From: Cyanobacteria bacterium SIG30
GTDB taxonomy: Bacteria; Cyanobacteriota; Vampirovibrionia; Gastranaerophilales; Gastranaerophilaceae
Length of the DNA: 64,000 nt
Direction of reading: 5' to 3'
Assembly: GCA_015152475.1 (NCBI GenBank)
Contig: SUTW01000002.1
Coordinates: 62,001-126,000 of the forward strand
The first letter of the stretch is position 1. Every line of letters begins with the position of its first letter. The position numbers and the translations under genes were made by a program. The notes under the pieces are model-generated. The model was not told the DNA's origin, ran no database searches, and saw only the letters and a list, made by a program, of their open reading frames with translations. Below, piece after piece: positions 38,166 to 48,037 of this stretch.

Positions 38166-39275
38166 GTGAGTAAAAAAATGTACACACAAGAAGAATTGGC
38201 TGAAATAGTAGGCGGTATTTTAACAAAAAATAATGATACAAAATTGGATAAAGTTGCTCCACCACTTCTGGCGGACGAAAATGCATTAGCTCTTGCCTTA
38301 GGTGAGGAAGAAATAGCAAATTTGGAACACAGCAAAGCTAAATGTGCTTTGACTCCTTTGGGTGTTTCATTTGAAAATATTTCAACAATTGAAGTTGAAA
38401 GACCTAGACTTGCGATGATGAAGTTACTTCATGTATTTTATGAAGCTCCTGATACTCCTGTTGGAATTCATCCAACTGCAGTTATTCACCCTGAAGCAAA
38501 GCTGGGCAAAAATGTTTCAATAGGACCTAATGTAGTTGTTTCAAGAGGCGCTATCATTGGTGATAATACAAAAATAATGGCAAATGTTTATGTTGGCAAA
38601 TTTGCAAAAATCGGAGAAAATTGTTTATTCCACCCTTCTGTTAATATAGGCGATTATGTTCAAGTTGGTGCAAGGGTTATAATTCACCATGGAGCATCAT
38701 TGGGTGCAGATGGTTTCAGCTTTGTAACCGAAACTCCTGATAACATTGAGCAAGCTCGTCAAGAAGGTTCAATTTCAGGTGGAAAAGAAGACCAAAGAGT
38801 TTACAAAATTCCATCTTTAGGATCTGTCTTAATTGAAGATGATGTTGAAATTGGTGCTAACACAACAATTGACAGAGGTACTGTTGAAAATACAGTTGTT
38901 GGCGCTCAAACAAAAATCGATAACTTGGTTATGATTGGTCATAACTGTAAAATCGGTAAATGCTGTATGATAGTTTCTCAAGTTGGTATTGCAGGAAGTT
39001 GTACTATCGGCGACAGAGTTGTTATAGCAGGTCAAGCTGGTCTTGCTGACCATATTGAAATCGGTTCAGATTCAATTATTTTGGCTAAGGCTGGTGTTAC
39101 AAAAACACATCCTGCTCGTTCAGTATTAATGGGTGCACCTGCTGTTCCTAGAAAAGACTTCCTAAAACGCTTAAAATATTTAGGCGAAGCTGAAGTTATG
39201 GTGCAAAAATACAAAAAATATCAACACTTATTAGAAGATTATGAGAAATTTTTAAATGAAGACGCTAAAATCTAA
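38166..39275 (+). CDS. lpxD: UDP-3-O-acylglucosamine N-acyltransferase
   Basis: Third step of lipid A synthesis: adds the N-linked acyl chain to UDP-3-O-acyl-GlcN. 369 aa: an N-terminal uridine-binding domain (to about 110), then a left-handed beta-helix of hexapeptide repeats ([30 protein letters not shown]) with the catalytic His in [10 protein letters not shown] and a C-terminal helix. The start is GTG at 38166, chosen because AAGGAGG (38154-38160) lies 5 bases upstream; an ATG at 38145 would overlap that site. First gene of seven; overlaps lpxC by 20 bases. Confidence 0.95.
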   Translation: MSKKMYTQEELAEIVGGILTKNNDTKLDKVAPPLLADENALALALGEEEIANLEHSKAKCALTPLGVSFENISTIEVERPRLAMMKLLHVFYEAPDTPVGIHPTAVIHPEAKLGKNVSIGPNVVVSRGAIIGDNTKIMANVYVGKFAKIGENCLFHPSVNIGDYVQVGARVIIHHGASLGADGFSFVTETPDNIEQARQEGSISGGKEDQRVYKIPSLGSVLIEDDVEIGANTTIDRGTVENTVVGAQTKIDNLVMIGHNCKIGKCCMIVSQVGIAGSCTIGDRVVIAGQAGLADHIEIGSDSIILAKAGVTKTHPARSVLMGAPAVPRKDFLKRLKYLGEAEVMVQKYKKYQHLLEDYEKFLNEDAKI

Positions 39276-40095
39276 AATCGAAGTTCAAGGCATTGGGCTT
39301 ATGACTGGAGTTCCTTCAGTTGTGGAGCTCTGTCCGTCAGATAAAAAAGGCATAAGATTTCATATTGCAGACACTGTTTTAGAGGCAAGTCCTTTTAATA
39401 TTGTTTCAACAGAACACTGTGTTGTTTTGGGTGATTTTTCAAATATCCAAGGCTACAAAGTGGCACTTATTGAACATTTTATGGCATCTGTTGCAATATG
39501 CGGGATAGATGCTTTGGATATTGTTTTTAAAAATCCTAATTTTGAAGTTGCAAAAATGATGCAAAATGCTTTTGAGATGCCAATTTTAGATGGTAGTGCA
39601 AAAGTTTGGGTTGAAAAATTTAATGAAGCAGGATTTGTTGGTGAGGAAGATGGAACTCCAAATTTAAAAGAGCCTGTATATTACCAAAATGAAAAAAGTG
39701 CTGTCATTTTACTTCCAAGTGAATATGATACAAAAATAACTTATTGTGTAAGTTATAATCATCCTGATTTAACACAGCGTTTTGTGACTTCCGAAAATCT
39801 TGATGATGTTGTTGAAGCAAGAACTTTTGGTTATTTGAAAGATTTAGATAAATTGCAAGCGGCAGGTTTTTCAAGAGGTGTTACAATTGATAACACTGTT
39901 GGGCTTAAAGATGTTGGCTATACAACTGATTTAAGAAGTGATTTAGAACCTGCAAAACATAAAATTTTAGACATCATTGGTGATTTAAGATTAACTGGAG
40001 TTAATCCACTTAAAGCCAAAATGAATGTTATTGTAAAAGAGGCAGGGCATTTTATGCACGTTGAAACTGCCAAAATTTTAAAGGAGAAATTATGA
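39256..40095 (+). CDS. lpxC: UDP-3-O-acyl-N-acetylglucosamine deacetylase
   Basis: Zinc-dependent committed step of lipid A synthesis. 279 aa, slightly shorter than the usual ~300. Zinc ligands are seen in [16 protein letters not shown] (His) and [14 protein letters not shown] (His and Asp); the catalytic region [21 protein letters not shown] and the terminal [12 protein letters not shown] (His) are present. It overlaps lpxD by 20 bases and fabZ by 4 bases. Confidence 0.95.
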   Translation: MKTLKSKIEVQGIGLMTGVPSVVELCPSDKKGIRFHIADTVLEASPFNIVSTEHCVVLGDFSNIQGYKVALIEHFMASVAICGIDALDIVFKNPNFEVAKMMQNAFEMPILDGSAKVWVEKFNEAGFVGEEDGTPNLKEPVYYQNEKSAVILLPSEYDTKITYCVSYNHPDLTQRFVTSENLDDVVEARTFGYLKDLDKLQAAGFSRGVTIDNTVGLKDVGYTTDLRSDLEPAKHKILDIIGDLRLTGVNPLKAKMNVIVKEAGHFMHVETAKILKEKL

Positions 40096-40544
40096 GCGAA
40101 AAGCTTTCATTTGATATAATGGGGATACAAAAGTTAATTCCGCACAGATATCCATTTTTATTGGTTGATAGAATCACGGAATGTGTCCCTGGTGAATATT
40201 CTAAGGGGTACAAAAATTTATCAATGAATGAAAGTTTTTTCCAAGGACATTTCCCTGGTAATCCTATTATGCCCGGGGTTTTGCAAATTGAAGCACTTGC
40301 TCAATGTTCGGCGCCAATTTTATTGTGCCTACCAGAATACAAAGGAAAACTTGCACTTTTTGCAGGCATAGAAAATGCTAAATTTAAAAATATTGTGCGC
40401 CCTGGCGATAGATTAGATATGGAAATCTATTTAACAAAACTAAAAGGACCTTTTGGGGTTTCTGTTGCAAAGGCATACGTGGATGGCAAATTATGCACAG
40501 AAGCAATTATGAAAGTTGTTATGGTAGATGGAGAAACTAAATAA
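40092..40544 (+). CDS. fabZ: 3-hydroxyacyl-ACP dehydratase
   Basis: Hotdog-fold dehydratase of fatty acid elongation (150 aa). The active-site His is in PHRYPFLLVDRI/FQGHFPGNPIMPGVLQIEA, with the Glu in IEALAQ. Its location between lpxC and lpxA is a conserved arrangement that balances the shared hydroxyacyl-ACP pool between lipid A and phospholipid. Overlaps lpxA by one base. Confidence 0.96.
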   Translation: MSEKLSFDIMGIQKLIPHRYPFLLVDRITECVPGEYSKGYKNLSMNESFFQGHFPGNPIMPGVLQIEALAQCSAPILLCLPEYKGKLALFAGIENAKFKNIVRPGDRLDMEIYLTKLKGPFGVSVAKAYVDGKLCTEAIMKVVMVDGETK

Positions 40545-41353
40545 TGATACATAAAACAGCAGTTATAGACGAAACAGCCGTTATCGGTAAAAATGTTGAA
40601 ATTGGACCTAATGTTTTTATCGGTAAAAATGTAACAATAAAAGACGGTACAAAAATTTTGTCAGGTTCTTTTATTGAATACGCAGAAATTGGCGAAAATT
40701 GTAAAATTGGTCCAATGTCTGTCATTGGTGCAGAACCTCAGGATTTGGGTTATAAAAATGAAAACACAAAGGTTATCATTGGTGATAATTGCTGGATTAG
40801 AGAATTTGCAACAGTTCACAGAGCTTCAGGTGAAGGGAATGCAACAATTGTTGGCAACAAATGTTTGCTTATGGCTTATAGTCATGTTGCACATAATTGC
40901 GTTTTGGAAGATGAAGTTATCATGGCAAATGCTGCAACAATAGGTGGGCATGTCCATGTTGGTTTTGGTTCTTTTTTGGGTGGTTTAAGTGTATTTCATC
41001 AAAATATTAGAATTGGCGAAATGGCAATTGTATCTGGAGCTTCAGCTGCAAGAATGGATATTTTGCCATACGTAAAAGCTGAAGGAATTCCTGCTGTTCC
41101 AATGGGTATAAATGCAATTGGTTTAAGAAGAAGAGGAATTGATAAAGACAGTAGAGACGCTCTTCATAAAGCGGTTCGAATTTTGACAAGTGAACATTTT
41201 AATACAACTCAGGCTCTTGAAGAAATCGAAAAAACTGTTGATAAAAATGACTATGTAGATAATGTCATCAATTTTGTTAGAAGCTCAAAGAGAGGCGTTA
41301 CTTTAAGACAAAAAGCTGCTTTTTACGCAAATATGGAAAAAGGAGAAGAGTAA
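40544..41353 (+). CDS. lpxA: UDP-N-acetylglucosamine acyltransferase
   Basis: First step of lipid A synthesis (3-O-acylation of UDP-GlcNAc). 269 aa; hexapeptide-repeat beta-helix (AVIDETAVIGKNVEIGPNVF), the catalytic His in SHVAHNCVLEDEVIMAN, ATIGGHVHVG, and a helical C-terminus starting AIGLRRRGIDKDSRDALH. The order lpxD-lpxC-fabZ-lpxA matches cyanobacterial and many diderm genomes. Confidence 0.96.
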   Translation: MIHKTAVIDETAVIGKNVEIGPNVFIGKNVTIKDGTKILSGSFIEYAEIGENCKIGPMSVIGAEPQDLGYKNENTKVIIGDNCWIREFATVHRASGEGNATIVGNKCLLMAYSHVAHNCVLEDEVIMANAATIGGHVHVGFGSFLGGLSVFHQNIRIGEMAIVSGASAARMDILPYVKAEGIPAVPMGINAIGLRRRGIDKDSRDALHKAVRILTSEHFNTTQALEEIEKTVDKNDYVDNVINFVRSSKRGVTLRQKAAFYANMEKGEE

Positions 41354-42460
41354 TTGGTTTGTCCGATTATAGAAAAATATGCGCGTGTTTTGGTTGATTA
41401 TTCAGTACGTGTTAAAAAAGGTGATTTGGTTATTATCAGGGCTGAATCAAATGAAGCCCAACCACTTATAAAAGAAATTTATAAAAGAGTTTTGGAGCTT
41501 GGCGCAAATCCTGTTGTGCGTTGTTCAATGAATGAATTAAATGAAGTTTATTTCAAATATGCCTCAGATGAGCAACTTGAGTATATTGACCCAATGTCAA
41601 AAGTTGAATATGAAAAGGCTGATAAATTTATAACTATTGGCGCGCCATATAATGTAAAAAATATGGCAACTGCAAATAAAACCAAAATGGCGAAAAGATC
41701 AAGTGTTACAAGAGAATTATCTTCTCTTTTGTTAGAACGTTCTGCCAAAGGTGATCTTGATTGGGTCATTGCTGATTATCCAACAAATGCTTTGGCACAA
41801 GAGGCAAAAATGAGCCTTGATGACTACAAGGAGTTTGTCAAAAATGCTTGTTATCTTGATTTAGATAACCCAATTGAAAAATGGGAAGAAATTGGACGCG
41901 AGCAAACCAAAGTTGCTAATTATCTAAATAAAACTTCTAAAATTAGATTTGTTGGTGAAAAAACCGATATTACATTTTCAACAAAAGGACGCACTTGGGT
42001 TAGTTGCGAAGGACATTTTAATTTCCCTGATGGCGAAATTTTTACATCTCCTGTTGAAGATAGCGCTAATGGTTATATTTATTTTGATTTTCCAGCCATA
42101 TACAGAGGTTCTGAATCGCACAAAATTTTGCTTAAATTTGAAAATGGTAAAGTAATTGAGGCATATGCTGAAAAAGGTAACGATTTTCTTCAATCAATGT
42201 TGAATATAGATGAAGGCGCAAAATTTGTTGGCGAAATTGCAATTGGAACAAATAATAGAATTCAAAATATTACAGGAAATATTCTATTTGACGAAAAAAT
42301 AGGCGGTTCAATTCATATGGCACTTGGTGCTAGTTATCCTGAAACAGGCGGGAAAAATGTTTCTGGTCTTCATTGGGATATAATTAAAAATATGAAAAAT
42401 GGTGGCGAAATTTATGCCGATGATGTATTGATTTATAAAGATGGTAGTTTCTTAATATAA
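41354..42460 (+). CDS. Aminopeptidase, M29 family
   Basis: 368 aa metal-dependent aminopeptidase of the AmpS/PepS type. It begins with the typical YARVLVDYSVRVKKGDLVII and has TIGAPYNVKNMA, DWVIADYPTNALAQEA, the metal-ligand segment VSCEGHFNFPDGEIFTSP, then GTNNRIQNITGNILFDEKIGG-type motifs and HMALGASYPETGGKN. Start is TTG at 41354, directly after the lpxA stop, with AAAGGAGAA upstream inside lpxA. Peptidase and lipid A genes have no obvious biochemical link; the shared operon may reflect growth-coupled expression. Confidence 0.88.
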   Translation: MVCPIIEKYARVLVDYSVRVKKGDLVIIRAESNEAQPLIKEIYKRVLELGANPVVRCSMNELNEVYFKYASDEQLEYIDPMSKVEYEKADKFITIGAPYNVKNMATANKTKMAKRSSVTRELSSLLLERSAKGDLDWVIADYPTNALAQEAKMSLDDYKEFVKNACYLDLDNPIEKWEEIGREQTKVANYLNKTSKIRFVGEKTDITFSTKGRTWVSCEGHFNFPDGEIFTSPVEDSANGYIYFDFPAIYRGSESHKILLKFENGKVIEAYAEKGNDFLQSMLNIDEGAKFVGEIAIGTNNRIQNITGNILFDEKIGGSIHMALGASYPETGGKNVSGLHWDIIKNMKNGGEIYADDVLIYKDGSFLI

Positions 42461-43269
42461 TGCCACTAGAAAATATAAAAGAACTTGAATATAATCTAAA
42501 AAATATCATAAAAGATTATGACGCTCTTGGACTTGCTGATTTTTTATGTCTCCCATCTAAGCGCTTGCGTCCTTTAATTATTTTTCTTGTTCTTAGAATG
42601 CTTGATTTGCAAATAACTGAGAAACATAAAAAACTTGCGCTTGCGGTTGAATTATTGCATAGCGCCACTTTAATCCATGATGATATTTTAGATGATGCAA
42701 TATTGAGACGTGGTCAAAAGACATTAAATAAAAAATTTAATTCTAAGCTTGCAGTTCTTGGCGGAGATTATCTTTTGAGTTTGGCACTAAACGAAATTGC
42801 GCAAATTGAAAATCCAAAAGTGCTGGAAATATTTTCCGATAATATAAAAGCTATGGTTTCAAGCGAGATTGATCAATATTTTGCACGTGGCGAGTTGATT
42901 AATCTTGAAGAATATTTAAAGAAAAATATTAATAAAACTGCGCTTTTGTTTTTATCGGGGGTAAAATCAGCACTTGTTATTTCAAATTACGATAACCATT
43001 TAACCGAAATTGAAAATTTTGTTTTGAATTTTGGACTTGCATTTCAAATTATTAATGATTTAAATTCTATTGAAGATGATAAAAACGAGATATATACAAT
43101 TTGCAATATTTTGGGTGGTACAAAAAATAAGCCTGATTGTGATATTATAAAAATGGCCAACGAATTTGTTTTGGAAATTATTAAAAAGGCTAATAGTAAC
43201 TTAAATTTTGTTGACAATAAATATAAAAAAGAACTTTGTGAAATACTTTTAAAATTGAAGGAAAAATAA
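42460..43269 (+). CDS. Polyprenyl synthetase family protein with altered second Asp motif
   Basis: 269 aa trans-isoprenyl diphosphate synthase homologue, possibly for the lipid carrier of cell-wall synthesis. The first aspartate-rich motif is intact (LIHDDILDDAILRRGQ). The second, normally DDxxD after FQI, reads FQIINDLNSIEDD, so its first Asp is Asn and the third is Ser; the following GK.G.D segment is also missing. It is shorter than usual (about 320). It may be a divergent enzyme or the partner subunit of a heterodimer. Overlaps the peptidase stop by one base. Confidence 0.75.
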   Translation: MPLENIKELEYNLKNIIKDYDALGLADFLCLPSKRLRPLIIFLVLRMLDLQITEKHKKLALAVELLHSATLIHDDILDDAILRRGQKTLNKKFNSKLAVLGGDYLLSLALNEIAQIENPKVLEIFSDNIKAMVSSEIDQYFARGELINLEEYLKKNINKTALLFLSGVKSALVISNYDNHLTEIENFVLNFGLAFQIINDLNSIEDDKNEIYTICNILGGTKNKPDCDIIKMANEFVLEIIKKANSNLNFVDNKYKKELCEILLKLKEK

Positions 43270-44058
43270 ATGTCTTTATTTGATGAAATTAAAAAATTCT
43301 ATATAAAAGTTAAAGAAAGAGAACTTCAATACAAAATTAAAACTTTAACTGAAAATTTTAAGAATAAATATTATAAAAATCAAAATAAAGAAAAGAGAAA
43401 TTTTAAGTACTTTTTAAACGATTTTAAAGAATATTTTAGAAAAGTTTTTCATGATAAAGTTGAAACCTATCTTTTTATTAAAGAAATAATTTCAACAGTT
43501 GTTTTTGTTATTGTGGCTGTTATTTTAATCCGCTTTTTTATTGGTGAATTAAGGTTTATTCCATCTGCCTCAATGCGCAATACTTTAATTGAAGGCGATA
43601 GGGTTTTTGTTCAAAAAATGACTTTTTGGGATAGAGAACTTAAAAGAGGGGACGTAATTGTTTTTTACCCACCTGATGAAATTTTACTGCAAGATAAATG
43701 GTCTATTTTTGCAAGATTAACAGGTATTTTTTGTAAAGATATAGCATATATTAAAAGAATTGTTGCTGTTGGCGGGGATAAGTTTGAGATAAAACAAGAT
43801 AAAAATGGTAATAGTTATGTTTATATTAACGATAAGCAAATTGATGAACCATATGTTCTTAAAAATACAAATTGGCCAGATTGCACAAGTGATAAGTTCT
43901 GTGGACCTTTTGTTGTGCCAAAAGATAATTATTTCATGATGGGTGATAATAGAGCCAATTCTCTTGATAGTCGTTTTTGGGGATTTTTGCCAAAAGATAG
44001 GATTGTTGGGCGTGCAAGTTTTATATTTTGGCCTTTAAACAGAATTAAAAAATTATAA
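43270..44058 (+). CDS. lepB: Signal peptidase I
   Basis: 262 aa inner membrane protease removing Sec signal peptides. A Lys/Phe-rich cytoplasmic N-terminus of about 70 residues precedes one membrane helix (STVVFVIVAVILIRFF, 75-90), then the catalytic Ser101 in FIPSASMRNTL, box C GDVIVF, Lys162 in YIKRIVAVGGD and MMGDNRANSLDSRFWG. Starts one base after the prenyl synthetase stop and ends the operon before a strong terminator. The long charged N-terminus is unusual. Confidence 0.94.
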   Translation: MSLFDEIKKFYIKVKERELQYKIKTLTENFKNKYYKNQNKEKRNFKYFLNDFKEYFRKVFHDKVETYLFIKEIISTVVFVIVAVILIRFFIGELRFIPSASMRNTLIEGDRVFVQKMTFWDRELKRGDVIVFYPPDEILLQDKWSIFARLTGIFCKDIAYIKRIVAVGGDKFEIKQDKNGNSYVYINDKQIDEPYVLKNTNWPDCTSDKFCGPFVVPKDNYFMMGDNRANSLDSRFWGFLPKDRIVGRASFIFWPLNRIKKL

Positions 44059-44060
44059 TA

Positions 44061-44088
44061 AAAAAGCCTCAGAAATGAGGCTTTTTTA
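44061..44088. terminator. Bidirectional terminator between lepB and rpoD
   Basis: AAAAAGCCTCA / TGAGGCTTTTTT with a GAAA tetraloop; runs of T follow on both strands. It closes the lpx operon (plus) and the dgt-dnaG-rpoD operon (minus). Confidence 0.92.
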
Positions 44089-44093
44089 TTATT

Positions 44094-45140
44094 TTAAACT
44101 TCTACATATTCTTTTAAGCGTTTGCTTCTGTTTGGATGACGTAATTTACGAAGTGCTTTTGCTTCAATTTGTCTGATACGTTCACGAGTTACGCCAAATA
44201 ATTGTCCGACTTCTTCTAATGTTCTTTGGCGTCCATCATCCATTCCGAAACGCAATCTTAAAACGTCACGTTCACGTGGTGATAATGAACTTAAAACTTC
44301 AGCTAAATCTTCTCTTAAAAGTTCATGCGCTACTGTTTTAACAGGTGCATCTGCATCTTTATCTTCAATAAAATCACCAAGGCGAGAATCTTCTTCTTTG
44401 CCGATTGGAGTTTCAAGAGATAATGGTTCTTGTGCTACTTTGATTATTTCGCGAAGTTTGTTGATTGAAACACCCATTTCCATAGCAAGTTCTTTTTCGG
44501 ATGGTTTTCTTGCTAATTCTTGAGCAAGTTTTCTTGTAACTTTTTTAAGTTTATTAATTGTTTCAACCATGTGAACTGGGATTCTGATTGTTCTTGCTTG
44601 ATCAGCAATAGCTCTTGTGATTGCTTGTCTAATCCACCAAGTTGCATAAGTTGAGAATTTATAACCACGTTCGTGGTCAAATTTTTCAGCAGCACGTATT
44701 AAGCCTAAATTTCCTTCTTGGATAAGGTCTAAAAATAACATACCGCGTCCAACATATTTTTTTGCAATAGATACAACCAAACGTAAGTTTGCTTGAACAA
44801 GTTTACGTTTTGCAACTGCACCAAGAGAACCACCTGCTAAAATTTTTCTTGCTAAATCAATTTCTTCTTCAGCAGTTAATAATTTTATTCTTCCGATTTC
44901 TCTTAAATACATTCTTACAGGGTCATCAACCGCAATTCCTTTTGGCACAGCAATTTCTTGGTCATCTTCTTCTTGAGACATGTCAAACATTGAAGGATGA
45001 CTTTCTGCAGTAATTCCATGAGTTCTTATGATATTTGAAATATTATCTGTTTCGAGACCTGCGCCTTCATAGAAAGCGTCATCTGATGTTGCTTTATCTA
45101 GTATGCTTATCGAATCGCTCGCATTTCTTTTTCTGGTCAT
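44094..45140 (-). CDS. rpoD: Principal RNA polymerase sigma factor (SigA/RpoD)
   Basis: 348 aa group 1 sigma factor. Region 1.1 is reduced to an acidic N-terminus; region 1.2 ([22 protein letters not shown]), region 2 ([20 protein letters not shown], -10 recognition), region 3 ([17 protein letters not shown]) and region 4.2 ([20 protein letters not shown], -35 recognition) are complete. The size and C-terminal [13 protein letters not shown] resemble cyanobacterial SigA. The start lies 2 bases after dnaG. Confidence 0.96.
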   Translation of the reverse strand: MTRKRNASDSISILDKATSDDAFYEGAGLETDNISNIIRTHGITAESHPSMFDMSQEEDDQEIAVPKGIAVDDPVRMYLREIGRIKLLTAEEEIDLARKILAGGSLGAVAKRKLVQANLRLVVSIAKKYVGRGMLFLDLIQEGNLGLIRAAEKFDHERGYKFSTYATWWIRQAITRAIADQARTIRIPVHMVETINKLKKVTRKLAQELARKPSEKELAMEMGVSINKLREIIKVAQEPLSLETPIGKEEDSRLGDFIEDKDADAPVKTVAHELLREDLAEVLSSLSPRERDVLRLRFGMDDGRQRTLEEVGQLFGVTRERIRQIEAKALRKLRHPNRSKRLKEYVEV

Positions 45141-45142
45141 TC

Positions 45143-47032
45143 TTATCTCCTATGTCCAAATTTTTCGTATATCTCTTTAGAAATTCTTATTTGTTCTTCT
45201 TCGGTAGTATTGTTATTTTTATACTTAGCGCGGATTTCATTTTTGTCCAGCATTATCTTTAAATTTTTAAGTCTGTCAAAGACTTCTTTTAGGGCTTGAG
45301 TGAAATCTTCATAGCTAAGGTCTGCAAATTCATCTGATGAGTATGTTAAATCTGTTAGATGTTTTTGTACTTTGTCGTCATTACAAAACTGCGCAAAAAG
45401 TTTTTTTGCTAGTTCATTAACATTATTTACCTTAGTTAACATTTTGTCAATATTGCTAAGAATAGCTTTGTTTATTTCATTTTCAAGTGTCAAGCCTTTA
45501 ATTGATTGTTCGAAATACACTCTTTTTTCAACAGTATCGGCACTTAGAGCCAACTTGATTAAGTTGTTTTCCATGTTGAAGTATCTGTCTTGCGCGGTGT
45601 TTTTGATTGTTTTTGCAACTTTATTTTCAACTTCATTTTTCTTAACAATTAAGGCTTCTTTTTCGATTTTGAATTTATCGATTTGTTTTTTTATTATTTT
45701 TTCATCAACATTTAATTTATATGCGATGTTTCTAACATAATCGGACAAAATAACTTCATTTTCAATTTCTGATAAAATTTCAACCATTTGTTGTACAAGA
45801 ATACTTTTTTCCTGGGCGGTTATATTTTTATCTTTGTTTTTTAATACTTGTTGAATTTCAAAATCTAAAAATAATGGCGCTTTTTTAATTTGTGCTTTAT
45901 ATTCATCTGCACCAAATTCCCTTATAAATTCATCAGGGTCTTTTCCTGAAAGTTGCGAAACAACTCTTATTTCACAAACAGTGTTAGATAATGGCGCATA
46001 GCTTGAATCGTATTGTTTTACGTTTCCAAGATTTTTAAATATTTCTTTTATTGTTTGCCCGCCACTTTTTGCTGCACGAAGTCCTGCTCCGTCTGTGTCA
46101 AATGCTAGATATATTTTTCTTGATTGGGTGTATCTTGAAAGAAGTTTTATATGTTGTGGAGTTAAGGCAGTTCCACAAGATGCAACAGTATTTTGAACAC
46201 CATTTGCTTGTGCTGAAATAACGTCAAAATAACCTTCCATAATTATTGCAGAATCTTCTTCTTTTATTGCTTCTTTTGCTGTGTTCAAACCAAAGAGAAT
46301 ATTGCTTTTATTGTATATTTCGCTTTCTGGTGAGTTTAAATATTTTGGACTTTGTCCTTCCATAATTGCTCGTGCGCCAAAGCCGACACATTTATCTGAA
46401 ATATCAAAAATAGGAATCATTATTCTGTTTCTGAATCTATCCATATATTCATTTTCGGTTTCAAAAACAAGCCCTGCTTTTGTTAATTCATCATTTGTAA
46501 ATGCGCCTTGTTCTTCTTTTTTTAAATATTCTTTGAGTGCATTTTTTGAATTTAATGATAAACCTAAATGAAATTTATCGATAACATCTTTTTTTACACC
46601 TCTTTTTTCTAAATATTCTAAGGCTTTTTCGTTTGCGAGTAGATTATTTTGAAAAAAATTAACAGCATTTTTCATTGCTAAATAAAGACGTTCTTTTTCT
46701 TTTTTTCTTTTTTCGCTAATGTCTTTACCTTGACCTTTTGGAAGCTCTATTCCCAAAATTTCAGCTTGCTCTTGGATTACTTCGTTGAAGCTTTGGTTGT
46801 TTATTTTCATTAGAAAATTTAAAACATCTCCGCCTTCCCCGCAACCAAAACATTTAAAATATTGTTTACTTGGTGTTACAACAAAAGATGGTGTTTTTTC
46901 GTTGTGAAAAGGGCATAAACCCATCATATTGTGCCCACTTTTTTTAAGCACAACATATCTTGATATCACCTCAACGATATCAAGCGAATTTTTAATTTTT
47001 TCTACTGCTTCTTGGAAAGAATATTCAACCAT
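45143..47032 (-). CDS. dnaG: DNA primase
   Basis: 629 aa. N-terminal CHC2-type zinc finger ([27 protein letters not shown]), the catalytic core with RNAP basic motif (FGARAIMEG), TOPRIM motifs [12 protein letters not shown] and [14 protein letters not shown], and a helical helicase-binding C-terminus. It primes replication forks. It lies between dgt and rpoD with gaps of 2 bases on both sides; the dnaG-rpoD pairing recalls the macromolecular synthesis operon. Confidence 0.95.
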   Translation of the reverse strand: MVEYSFQEAVEKIKNSLDIVEVISRYVVLKKSGHNMMGLCPFHNEKTPSFVVTPSKQYFKCFGCGEGGDVLNFLMKINNQSFNEVIQEQAEILGIELPKGQGKDISEKRKKEKERLYLAMKNAVNFFQNNLLANEKALEYLEKRGVKKDVIDKFHLGLSLNSKNALKEYLKKEEQGAFTNDELTKAGLVFETENEYMDRFRNRIMIPIFDISDKCVGFGARAIMEGQSPKYLNSPESEIYNKSNILFGLNTAKEAIKEEDSAIIMEGYFDVISAQANGVQNTVASCGTALTPQHIKLLSRYTQSRKIYLAFDTDGAGLRAAKSGGQTIKEIFKNLGNVKQYDSSYAPLSNTVCEIRVVSQLSGKDPDEFIREFGADEYKAQIKKAPLFLDFEIQQVLKNKDKNITAQEKSILVQQMVEILSEIENEVILSDYVRNIAYKLNVDEKIIKKQIDKFKIEKEALIVKKNEVENKVAKTIKNTAQDRYFNMENNLIKLALSADTVEKRVYFEQSIKGLTLENEINKAILSNIDKMLTKVNNVNELAKKLFAQFCNDDKVQKHLTDLTYSSDEFADLSYEDFTQALKEVFDRLKNLKIMLDKNEIRAKYKNNNTTEEEQIRISKEIYEKFGHRR

Positions 47033-47034
47033 AT

Positions 47035-47976
47035 TTATTTTTTAAATATTTTTTTGTATTCACTTTTGGCGAATTCATCGCTCATTCCAGCCACATAATC
47101 TATGGCACTTTGTTCATTTTCTAAATTTTTGTAATATTCAAAAAGTCTGATAACTTTTTTCTTTATTTTTTGCTCATCACTTTTAGTTTTATCACTAAAA
47201 TATACATTTTTAAACATCCATGCTCTTAAATTGTTTAAAAAATTTACACAAGTTTCACTCATTGTGATTTCGTTTTTATTTACACTGTTTTCATATATGT
47301 CTGTTATGATTTTTGTTAAAATATCATGTTTTGTTTCGCCGAAATATTGCCTGAATTCAATTGGTATATCTGATGTTTGCATAACATTTTCTCTAATCGC
47401 ATCATCTATATCATGATTTATATAAGCAACCCTATCTGCAATTTTTACGATTTGCCCTTCAAGAGTCATAGGTTTAATTTTGCCTGTATGATTTAATATT
47501 CCGTCAAGAGTTTCTTCGCATAAATTTAATTTTTCTATAACTTCTATGACCCTAACACTATGTTCGTTATGTTTAAAGCCGTTTGTGCAAACTGAATTAA
47601 GTGCTTCTTCGCCAGTGTGTCCGAAAGGTGTGTGACCTAAATCGTGCCCAAGCGCAATTGCTTCGGTTAAATCTTCGTTTAAGTTTAATATTCTTGCAAT
47701 TGTTCTTGCAATTTGTGAAACTTCAAGGGTGTGAGTTAATCTTGTTCTTAAATGGTCATTTTTAGGGGCATAAAAAACCTGAGTTTTTCTTTTAAGGCGT
47801 CTAAAAGCTTTTGAATGCAAGATTCTATCTCTATCTCGTTCAAAATCTGTTCTAAAAGGACAAGGTTCTTCTTCTATTTTTCTTCCTTTGCTTTCATAAG
47901 ATTTTGCAGCAAGAGGGGATAACTGACTTTCCTTTTCGTGTAATACTTCTTTGATTTCGGGGAATTTATTTTCCAT
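47035..47976 (-). CDS. dgt: dGTP triphosphohydrolase-like HD protein
   Basis: 313 aa HD-domain enzyme likely hydrolysing dNTPs to nucleosides and triphosphate. FRTDFERDRDRILHSKAFRRL and RTRLTHTLEVSQIARTIAR precede the metal-binding GHDLGHTPFGHTGEEAL; DRVAYINHDIDDAI supplies further metal ligands. First gene of the dgt-dnaG-rpoD operon. The ATG has no Shine-Dalgarno sequence; TGATAAAAT ends 6 bases upstream. Confidence 0.93.
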   Translation of the reverse strand: MENKFPEIKEVLHEKESQLSPLAAKSYESKGRKIEEEPCPFRTDFERDRDRILHSKAFRRLKRKTQVFYAPKNDHLRTRLTHTLEVSQIARTIARILNLNEDLTEAIALGHDLGHTPFGHTGEEALNSVCTNGFKHNEHSVRVIEVIEKLNLCEETLDGILNHTGKIKPMTLEGQIVKIADRVAYINHDIDDAIRENVMQTSDIPIEFRQYFGETKHDILTKIITDIYENSVNKNEITMSETCVNFLNNLRAWMFKNVYFSDKTKSDEQKIKKKVIRLFEYYKNLENEQSAIDYVAGMSDEFAKSEYKKIFKK

Positions 47977-47982
47977 AAAAAA

Positions 47983-47991
47983 ATTTTATCA
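47983..47991 (-). promoter_or_regulatory. Extended -10 promoter of dgt-dnaG-rpoD, leaderless geometry
   Basis: On the minus strand TGATAAAAT, six T, then the dgt ATG. The same nonamer and spacing occur at alaS and rimO. Confidence 0.6.
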
Positions 47992-48025
47992 TAAAAACTC
48001 TTTTAATTTAATAAAATTTTTATTG

Positions 48026-48031
48026 TATAAT
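48026..48031 (+). promoter_or_regulatory. -10 element of nupC, leaderless geometry
   Basis: TATAAT ends 6 bases before the nupC ATG at 48038; the sequence from 48020 to the ATG closely matches that before rfaE2. Confidence 0.55.
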
Positions 48032-48037
48032 AAATTT

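Noticed and set aside
47951-48037. Upstream extension of nupC
   Set aside because: It would overlap dgt and its promoter and adds a non-family N-terminus; the promoter element at 48026 fits ATG 48038.
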